Assembly: GCA_949825025.1 (NCBI GenBank)
Contig: OX463778.1
Span: 9,910,733-9,974,732, forward strand
Reading direction: 5' to 3'
Origin: Siphlonurus alternatus
Taxonomy: Eukaryota; Arthropoda; Insecta; Ephemeroptera; Siphlonuridae
DNA length: 64,000 bases
The notes under the pieces were generated by a model. That model had not been told where the DNA came from and ran no database searches. It was given only the letters and a program-made list of their open reading frames with translations. The position numbers and the translations under genes were made by a program. Shown one piece after another: positions 55,606-64,000 of the stretch. Every line of letters starts with the position of its first letter. Positions within the stretch are counted from its first letter, which is position 1.

Positions 55606-56169
55606 AGTATCATGCAGATAGACAAAGCCACATGATGATAGCCCCTATGTGTAAGAGTCCTATATATATAATGCCTAATATATATGCCTATATATAATGA
55701 CTAATTCTTTGTACATATGCCTATATATGTAATATATCGCGATTATCGCGCGAAGGGACAGCCGGAAGTAAGTGTCCTTCATCCGTTTATGGTGCAAGTG
55801 CTGAGATGGGGACCGGTTTTTTTAGTCGGTATGACTGGTGTTGCTGTTCCGTTTAACGAAAAAGAGAGGGGGTGGGAGCGGGTGCATAGAAATTTCTTCT
55901 CATGAAGTTAGTTTCAGTTCGGATATAAAATTAACAGTTAATTACATTGATATATACTAGGGGACCATGAATGGACATTGAAAAAAATGTATAATTTTAC
56001 AATTTATAATTATGTATAAAAATTAAAACAATATATACTGTAAAATATGTAAATTATAGTTATAAAATAAAGATAAGAATTTTATATTGTTTTCTTTCGT
56101 TATTGTATGCTAATTATGCTAATTATTGTAATTATTATAATTATTATAATTATTATTATAATTATTGTA

Positions 56170-57367
56170 TGCACAGTCACGGCTCTATTTGAATTTATTG
56201 AGAGTACACTTAAAAGTTTAGACGACAAAGACAAAGTCTTTGGTGTATTTATTGATTTAACTAAGGCTTTTGACTGTGTTGATCATAAAATCCTATTAAA
56301 CAAGTTAAATAAATACGGAATTAGAGATATTACTTTAAAATTGCTTGAAAGTTTTTTAACCAATATATCGTAAACAATATGTATCATTAAACTCTTTAAA
56401 TGGTGAAATAAAATCAGAAATGCTAAGTAATACCATTGGCATTGGGCAAGGCAGTATTTTAGGCCCGCTGTTGTTCATTATTTATGTTAATGATTTGATA
56501 ATTGAAAATAATAACATTGCAATTACGAAATATGCTGTCGACACCAGTTTCAAAGTGAATGGTATATACACTCAAGAAGTAATACAAATTACTAATGTTT
56601 TACTTATCGAAATTAATTCCTGGTTTCAAGCAAATAAGCTTAAACTTAATGGCTCAAAAACTAATTTAATTAATTTTCAATTAAAAAATTGTCCTAAAGA
56701 CATTGATTTAGTAAATACTGTTAAATGTAATGAGGAAATCATACCATTCACTGATAATACAAAATTACTTGGTTTAATTATCGATGAAAATTTACGGTGG
56801 GATAAGCATATAAATTACATGTGTAATAAATTAGCAAAAGCTTTATTTGCTCTTAGACGGCTTAAAACCATTGTAAATGTGGAAATATTAAAATATGTTT
56901 ATCATGCATATTTTCATTCAATTTTATCTTACGGTATTGAAATTTGGGGGCATGCATCTCAGTGTTTTACAATTCGTGTATTTAGATTGCAAAAATGGGC
57001 TATTCGAATTCTTGCAAACGTTCCTCCGAGAACAAGCTGCAAAACATTGTCCAAAGATTTAAATATCCTCCCTCTGCCTGCTCTGTATATTACTCAAGTT
57101 TTGATGTTTGTTAAAAAAAATCCATATTATTTTGAACACAGTAAATTTAATCATTTATATGATACACATCATAAAAATAATTATGTTCTTGCTCGCCATA
57201 GAACTACCGCATACCAAGATGGACTCCTCTATACTGGCCTAAAAATGTATAACTCCCTCCCTGTGAATATAAAATGTGAAGTGAACTTGAAAAAATTTAA
57301 GGCAAAAGTGAAAATGTATTTATTTGAAAAAAATGTGTATAAAATTGACGATTTTTACAAGGACTGA
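56170..57367 (+). pseudogene. 5'-truncated LINE reverse transcriptase, frameshifted
   Basis: The frame opens inside the RT domain (FGVFIDLTKAFDCVDHKILL), meets a stop at 56371 and continues after a one-base frameshift as QYVSLNS, then IGQGSILGPLLFIIYVNDLI. The catalytic box reads YAVD where YADD is expected, so the second Asp pair is broken. Downstream motifs KLLGLIIDENLRWDKHI and a C-terminal thumb region remain to residue LFEKNVYKID. The 5' edge lies in an (ATT)n microsatellite (56100-56165). This family differs from the LINE at 8945-12632. Confidence 0.85.
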
Positions 57368-57558
57368 ACTCTAATTATCTTTATTACTGGAATTTATGTA
57401 TGCAATGTGTGACTTGTCTTTTAGAAAGATCAATAAATTTCTTATTTCTTAGTTATATTGTGTTATTTATTTTGTTATTAAACTGTTATTGTATTATTGT
57501 TACACATTATTGTATTGTGTGCCATGTATGTGCATATATATATATATTATATGGTATG

Positions 57559-57730
57559 CAGGCGCGGATCAAAAAAAAAAATTTGGGGGGGGGGGCTGCC
57601 TCCATAAGGCCAATGTCAAAAAAAATTGGAGTGGGGGAAATGCCTATATTGCCCATGTTAAATTCAAAATTTCGGGGGGGGGGGAGGGCTGCAGCCCCCT
57701 CAGCACCCCCCCCCCCTGGATCCGCGCCTG
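57559..57730. mobile_element. CAGGCGCGGATCC G-rich hAT-like MITE, copy 4
   Basis: Starts CAGGCGCGGATCAAAA, ends GGATCCGCGCCTG. An exact 8-bp duplication ATGGTATG flanks it (57551-57558, 57731-57738). Two G runs of 10-12 and one C run lie inside. Confidence 0.8.
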
Positions 57731-58224
57731 ATGGTATGTGTTATACAGTTAATCGATTAGTAATTCATAGATTTATATATTTAAAAGTTTTATACATTGC
57801 ACAGTGATAAATTATATAAAAAAAATGCATACCATTTCTATTTTAAATCATGAAAGCACAAAATATTTATTTTACTAAAATGTTTATTGAATTAAAAAAG
57901 TACATATTTATATAATAATGAATGATTATTATTAGGTACATGTTGCAATATATCAATACCATAGAGAAATATATATTGTCCAAATATATTTCTCTATGTC
58001 AATACCATGAGTATTCCAAAGTATGGATTAGATACATCTGTGCTGGTCCCTTAATATTTATTAATTATACTTTTGATTTATGTTATGAATTCTTTCAATG
58101 ATTTTCTTCCGGTGGGAATCTCTAAATTAATTTTTAAATAAGGTTATTTTAATAATATTATTTGTTCTTCTGGTGTGGTTGCATGAAGGTCATCGTTGTA
58201 TACATCAGCTACATGACGATCATA
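57731..58224. other. No gene seen; short hairpin
   Basis: AT-rich. A hairpin at 57953-58012 (ATACCATAGAGAAATATATA with its mirror) is the only structure. On the minus strand, 58142-58224 may be the last exon or 3' UTR of the RPA1-like gene. Confidence 0.4.
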
Positions 58225-58317
58225 TCTGCCAATGAAAAAGTAAAAAGAACATTAATTATGCATGCAGCAAATGTTAATACACTATTTGAGGTAGCATGTA
58301 TGCTTCGACAGTAATAA

Positions 58318-58367
<50 letters not shown>

Positions 58368-60790
58368 TTTTGGTCATCTGATATATTTGAAATTCAGCGC
58401 AGAGTTTATATTTTATGTACGGACTGCATGAGCACAAAATACATATATAGATAGTCTGTCATATTCGTAAAAATCGTGAAATAATAAAGATAACAAATTG
58501 GATTTGCATTGCAGAGACAACTGTTGTAATGCATGAACTGTTGATTCAGAATGTTGTATTTCACCTGACATCAGCTTTTAACAAAATTATGTCATATATT
58601 ATTAATTAATTAATTGAATATAGCAATGATATCAATATTAATGATATATTTGACATAATATATTTAAATGTCAATACGTGACTTAATATATTATATTTTA
58701 CCTAAAAATGATATTTTTTACATGATAATAAACAATATTATTGTTGATAAATATTGTCAATATTTTTTAGAAGAAAAATAATTAAATCAAAAGGAATTGT
58801 GGCGTGAACAAGTAGTCAAATCAATATCGATATTTAAAAAAAATAATGATATAAAATCTAGACTGAGATCCGATTAAGTGATTATTATATGCATAATATT
58901 TTTTAAACTTAAGCATATTAACTAACTGTCATGTTTCTCTACATTTTTAGTTTTAAAAATGCTTATTAAGTCACCATAGAGAAAAAAATAATGGAATAAT
59001 CAAAGCATTAATTCCAAGTTTTCAAACAGCAGTTCAAAATACTAGGGAGGTACATTGATGAGAGCTCTCAATGATGAACAGGGTTGAACAATTTCATCTC
59101 TATTATTCAAAATTAAAAATCTATTGAGGGAAATTTTGAGGTACCTGACGTCATCAGTTTTAGTTTGTTTTCCTGCCACCAATCCTTCAGCTCCTGCAGA
59201 CCTGGAATGTCCTCCGGCAAGTCTCGACCCTCGCACTGAAACAAAACACGTTGGCGAGTTAGGACAAGGATCACTCAATGCAAAATAACGTATCTTACAA
59301 CAATATAATCCAAATCAAAATGAGCGTGTATGTGAAAAGAATATAATAAATTCAACAAAATAAATATTAAAATATACAAATTATACAATATTTATTTAAT
59401 TAATATGATATTTTTTATAGTCTGCGACTCTGCGTGAGATGATGAATATATGAACACCTCTTTCAACTACCAAATTAAATTAAACAGATAAAACCGAAGC
59501 CGGCCGTAACATTTAAATTGACCATATTATGATCATGCAACTTGATCGCTCCAACTATATACATCTATAAACTATATCAGACTATCTGTTCTATTATATG
59601 TAATATATATATATATATCATATGCGTGAATATTGCGAATATTAAATCTTATTAAGGTTACTATTGTCACTTTTTTTTACGGCACAAAATTATTATATTT
59701 TTCGTCCCATGCAAAGTTAAGAATTCTATTTGCAACATACTATAATGGGACGTGATGAGCCAGCAAAATCGTATGATTTAAGCATAGAATAATTATGCAA
59801 TCCAAAAACTATAATACACCCCATTGTTATTATTTTATGTATTTTTTTGCGTAAATGAGTAGAGGGTACGTATACCAACAGTACCAAGTGCTATTAATTA
59901 TTAGAGATTTTTTTTTAAATTTTTTAGATCTTTCCACAAGTAAGTTTCATTCCGCAAATAATACGTTAAATTTTTACAATAGTTCACATGCCACCTCAAA
60001 AAAATTCAGAATAACACAAATCGGATTAATATGGACCCTTCTTTTATTTCTGCAGTAAAAAAATCATGTCGGTTGACCAGTGTTACATGACCATCCCGTG
60101 CAGCCACGTGACGTCATCACTCACCAGCATCATGGAGTTCATCACGGTACCCAATTTGAGTTGTCCCATGTACGGCGACAGTCGAGCACCGTACAAATAG
60201 ATGACTTTTCCGACCTCCAAGTCGAAGTCCCGCGCCTCGTTAGCCCAGAGCTTCACCTTAACTTCCCCGGACGAATCAATGAGGCGAATTTCACGGAAAT
60301 CGACATCGCGACAGATGACGGATTGTGACACAAGTTCCCCCACATAGCTACAGATTCCCATCACATTCACTGCATCATCACCATCTCGAAACAATGCAAT
60401 TGGACGAATGTTATAATCCACTTTTGGAATTTGCACATCAATTTGTGTTTTGTCTGTCAATTTTAATACAAAATTAAATGATGTCAGGGAGTATTTTCGT
60501 TCTTTGGGATAGTCGATGGCGAAGTTGCTGATGGAGTAATATTCGTTCAGAGCGATGGTGTCGAAACGCTCCCTGGCTTCGTCACTGAAGGTCACAACTT
60601 CAACCTTCTGATTTTTTGCCGCACCGTCGCTGATCGTGAAAGAAAACATGACATCTTCTCCATTTGGGGGCACGGCGTACGTCCGCAAGGCACTCTTGGT
60701 GATCACGCGGCCACGGATCATCTTGCCGGCCGCGTTCCAGCGCGTCAGTTTGGAAATTGGCACCAATGGAAACTCCGCCATGTTCTCCAG
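58225..60790 (-). CDS. RPA1-like protein with two OB folds (DBD-A and DBD-B), short paralogue
   Basis: The main exon, 60125-60790, has acceptor TTTTCCACAG and contains ATG at 60781; the donor is GTGAGT. Exon 2, 59145-59235, joins in phase 0. Residues 1-105 match RPA70 DBD-A (VPISKLTRWNAAGKMIRGRV, MFSFTISDG, VVTFSDEARERFD). Residues 120-219 match DBD-B (VMGICSYVGE, REIRLIDSSGEVKVKLWANE, IYLYGARLS). Exon 2 gives LPEDIPGLQELKDWWQEN, like the RPA70 segment after DBD-B. The ssDNA-stacking aromatics are kept (F in MFSF, W in KLWANE). The zinc-binding DBD-C and the N-terminal DBD-F are not found. Joining exon 2 to the acceptor at 58225 gives DMIVM and a stop; another frame there is open for 26 codons (YDRHVADVYNDDLHATTPEE), so a small exon may be missing. 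Probably binds ssDNA; full RPA1 or a paralogue remains open. Confidence 0.8.
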
Positions 60791-60827
60791 CTGTGGAAAA
60801 TGTTTTTTTTTTGTATATATTGGGTGC

Positions 60828-60983
60828 GATTCACGAAGCAGTTAATCAGGTTTCTAACTACGTTTAGCTTAACTACGTTTAACTACATTTACCTGTTTTA
60901 CGTGTTAAACGACCTATTTAAACGTTGTTAAGCTAAACATGGTTAGAAATCTGGTTAACTGCATGCTTCGTGAATCGCGCTCA
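60828..60983. mobile_element. GATTCACGAAGCAGTTA-type foldback MITE, copy 2
   Basis: TGCGATTCACGAAGCAGTTA faces TAACTGCATGCTTCGTGAAT; inner TTAGCTTAACTACGTTTAA faces CGTTGTTAAGCTAAACATGG. It lies just upstream of the RPA1-like acceptor, in an intron or promoter. ATT occurs at both edges and could be a 3-bp duplication, as in PIF/Harbinger elements. Confidence 0.65.
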
Positions 60984-61069
60984 TTTTAATTAAACCACAA
61001 TTCTTATTATATATTATATAATAACAATAACTTTATATTACTTATGATATACTCACTATTCACTAATAC

Positions 61070-61535
61070 AAACCTTCCGAAATTCTGCTATATAACTTTA
61101 TTATACATTTCGAGGATTCGTTCGGAACGGCCGGGAGCGATGTGTACTGCATGGCAAATTCACCCTAGCATTTACCTGTGACTGAGAGGAATAAGGAAAC
61201 CTCAGTCAGAAATGGACGCTATATATATATGCACCACTCCTGTTGTCAAATTAACCAATGCCGCGTAATGATCAAGATCTTGTTAATTTTTTATTTGTCA
61301 TGTATTGATTTTTATTATTATTAATATATTACACACACAATTTTGTTGATATGTGATAATGTAATTTTTGACGTGCTATAGCTTATATTGTTGCGTACAA
61401 TCGAAAAGCAATAAAAAATATTATATATATAGATATATATAACGAATTATTTTTCGGGAGAATTCACGTATATCTTATATCTCACGTCATGCAGTCGGCA
61501 TTAATACTTTATTGACTTCGGTGATCTGACGATGC
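61070..61535 (-). mobile_element. 5S-rRNA-derived SINE, copy 2 (interrupted)
   Basis: On the minus strand the head ATCGTCAGATCACCGAAGTC (about 61494-61513) and the tail AGCGTCCATTTCTGACTGAG to AGAATTTCGGAAGG (about 61215 down to 61074) match the copy at 18738-19132. Unrelated AT-rich sequence separates them, so this copy is broken by a later insertion. Confidence 0.55.
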
Positions 61536-61689
61536 CCTTTTTTCCCTCTTTTTTACACTGACTCGATTGAACATCAATTAGGCTCTTGCTTTTAAATCCA
61601 TCAATTCATAATTTAAGCTGCATTTAACGTCCATTTAAAGTTTAAAGAGACAAGTGACCACAGCCCGTGGCATTATTTTCACTCTACAC

Positions 61690-61763
61690 CAGAGTCTTCT
61701 GCGCGCAATGCTTCTAACAAAACATTAATGTTTTGTTAGAAGCATTGCGCGCAAAAGACTCTG
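61690..61763. mobile_element. 74-bp hAT-like MITE, almost only terminal repeats
   Basis: CAGAGTCTTCTGCGCGCAAT and on faces its mirror image with a centre at ACATTAATGT, leaving no unique interior. An exact 8-bp duplication CTCTACAC flanks it (61682-61689, 61764-61771). Ends identical in type to 40352-41381. Confidence 0.85.
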
Positions 61764-61771
61764 CTCTACAC

Positions 61772-63393
61772 ACACTCTCATTCAAGATTTATAGTATGGA
61801 GATTGTTGAAAATATTAATTTGCTTGTTTTCCTCTTCCGATTAATTGACTGGTTAATATTCACTATTCTCTCAGTATTCTCTAATGCATAAATGAATAAA
61901 ATAAATAGGCCACAGATGGAAACTTAATTGTAAAAATTAAATAATTTTTGGAAGCTTCTATATTAGAATTCGAAGACTAAAGACTATAATAGGAAGACTG
62001 AATATATGTCATTCCAATTAAAATGAGAAAGTGATTATACCTAAGAAAATACAATTGTGATATTTAGTTTGCTATTTTTTAAATGATTCGATTGGTATTT
62101 TATATTTTAAAATCTTGTTATTTTTATCATTGCAACTTAAATTTTCATTATAATTCCTTTTATTATACAAATGCTATGAAATATATTATATATAATATAA
62201 CATTGATCATATTATATATATATATATATTTATATATAATATACAACTTCGTGTTTAGATTGGGGAAATAGCAATATGTCAATTAAAATATTGCTCTAAT
62301 TTTAGATGTAGTATGTCTTATTAAATTAGACTCTAATTTAATAAGACAAACTACATCTAATAATGTATTATAATAATATACACATGATTTTCAAACGTTA
62401 ATAATATCTATACATGATATGCAGCTATAATACTTTCATAATCCCTATATCCTCGCCTTGAGCTCCAACTGCTCCAAGCTTATAGGGATATAATATCCCT
62501 GTAAGAAAAAAATACACTGTATCCTTGTCTTAGGAATCTTAGAATAATATAATGTCATTATTATACAGTGTCGTAAAAACACAATTTTTTTATGTAGTAC
62601 AAATTGGAGATAGATATTGCTCTGTATTTATACGGTTGGGATATCTAGTAATGAACAGAACTTTACTCCTCTCTGCTCTACCTTTTTGTAGACGTTGCCA
62701 CGCAATCTAAACTTGAATATTTTGGAATGGATGCTCTTCTTATCTTTCTCAAAATTGCAAACTTGCATCTCTTTGTCTTACAGAGCCGCAGTGTCAGCAA
62801 GTGTGGCATGCAGGAGTAAAGTTCACGTAATAGGATACACTTGTCTTGTATTCTGAGGTGATGATATTGCAGCAGACAGCAGTGCATATGAATATATAGT
62901 ATATAATATGTTGTAAGTCGTATTTTGTTTTCTTCTCTCTCATATATGGATCGAGCTACAGCAAAATTTGTATTTATCAGAGGAACTATACAAAGGACGT
63001 AGGTATGCACTCTCTGACCTTCTCGTTTTTATTATTGCTTGTAATGCATATTTGAGTTTTGAAGATATACGAACAAAAGTCAGTACAGCTAGTGCAACAG
63101 TATATACTTTTATAAGAATAACCCTATAGCTCTCTCATATCCTACAGTCACAGGGGGGGGGGAGGGTAATGGTAAGGGCTGGAGAAATGGTAAACTGAGT
63201 TTTCTTTGGCTCACAATTAATTTATTTGTTTATCACCATGCAAGTAAATGTACCAAAAGCATTCTAAACATCCATGTCCACGATTCTAATGGTGTATATA
63301 TATGTGCTAAAAAATTAATTGCTAACCTGTTTAAACCTCAGTTAACCATTACTGGATCTAGTTTTTAGCCTTACCATTACCCCCCCCTGTGAC

Positions 63394-63483
<90 letters not shown>

Positions 63484-64000
63484 CACGGAATAATGAGCTA
63501 TCTGCTATTTAAAAAAATAGCTTTATTTTATACTGATTTATTTAATTAAAGCTCATATAAATTGCGCTCATCTGTAATAACAAGTAACTCAGATCATTAT
63601 TGCAACGAAATCGTGAAAACTAGACATAGCTATATAGCTCATTATTCTAGACGAGGGACGATATATTACTTACGGTGTGAATATCAAATTAATTTCATTG
63701 TTATAGGCGTAATAATAACATTGTGAGCATCGTCGATAACTCAAGTTCAGTATTTCTTATTAACTACTTGATTGTGTCAAGATGTTCATAACGTTATTTC
63801 GCAATATTTTTTAATATTGGTTAACTTTTTTGGCTCTAACATGTCCACCATATACCACATAATTAAATCTGTTCCTCTTGAAAAACAACACATACACATA
63901 TATAAACAAAACTTACATCGCACTGTGTATAACAGACTGTAGAGACCGTCACTTTAGCGAGATGTTAACTTCACGGAGGGTGCTTCGCAACTGCATTTCA
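61772..64000. other. Non-coding; hairpin, foldback and (TA)n
   Basis: A hairpin at 62303-62359 (AGATGTAGTATGTCTTATTA with its mirror), a foldback at 63145-63395 (AGTCACAGGGGGG...TAATGGTAAGG facing CCTTACCATTACCCCCC and TGTGACT) and (TA)n at about 63400-63482. At 63916 the minus strand has a consensus donor (GCGAT|GTAAGT) that could end a 5' exon of the RPA1-like gene, beyond the evidence available. No exon supported. Confidence 0.45.

Noticed and set aside
63916..64000. Possible 5' exon of the RPA1-like gene (donor GCGAT|GTAAGT on the minus strand)
   Set aside because: Only a donor is visible; the frame is not clearly coding and the exon would run off the window.
1..64000. CRISPR arrays, bacterial operons, ribosome binding sites, tRNA genes
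   Set aside because: Nothing of the kind was seen; intron-bearing metazoan genes rule out a prokaryotic reading, and no cloverleaf was recognised.

Overview
The window is nuclear DNA of an animal, most likely an invertebrate. It is AT-rich and holds split genes with canonical GT/AG introns, (TA)n microsatellites, non-LTR retrotransposons and many foldback (palindromic) elements. The recognisable proteins are all metazoan families. A short-prodomain serine protease homologue with a trypsin-like pocket suggests an arthropod, but the sequence does not settle the phylum.

Genes rebuilt from splice sites and matching intron phases: PPIL3, a cyclophilin (minus strand, 21639-25578, 5 exons, 161 aa). 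An ankyrin-repeat protein with a C-terminal SOCS-box-like segment (minus, 28352-30163, one coding exon, 603 aa). MUTYH, an adenine DNA glycosylase (minus, 42008-49529, 10 exons, about 470 aa). A catalytically dead serine protease homologue (plus, 50682-55115, 7 exons, 248 aa), head-to-head with MUTYH. A short RPA1-like protein with two OB folds (minus, 58225-60790, C-terminus uncertain). Two exons of an unrecognised coiled-coil protein (minus, 2645-4310) and one orphan GC-rich exon candidate (12916-13023).

The rest is mainly mobile DNA. 8945-12632 holds a nearly complete APE-type LINE with ORF1 and ORF2. 56170-57367 holds a 5'-truncated, frameshifted LINE with a damaged RT catalytic box. Two copies of a 5S-rRNA-derived SINE lie at 18.7 and 61.1 kb. 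Most DNA-transposon remnants are non-autonomous and can be sorted by target-site duplication (TSD): 8-bp TSDs (hAT-like; a CAGAGTCTTC family in 3 copies and a G-rich CAGGCGCGGATCC family in 4 copies), TTAA ends (piggyBac- or Kolobok-like; several families including a 690-bp element in two copies), and TA (Tc1/mariner-like; a 746-bp foldback). No transposase gene is visible, so any mobilising enzyme must be encoded elsewhere.

The most striking structure is a three-level nest of palindromes at 36118-40046. The uninterrupted arms act as empty sites and date the insertions relative to one another. The introns of PPIL3 and MUTYH carry the same element families, so the genes and the mobile DNA are closely interleaved. 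MUTYH (base excision repair at 8-oxoG:A) and the RPA1-like protein (ssDNA binding) are both DNA-maintenance proteins, but nothing in the sequence links their regulation.
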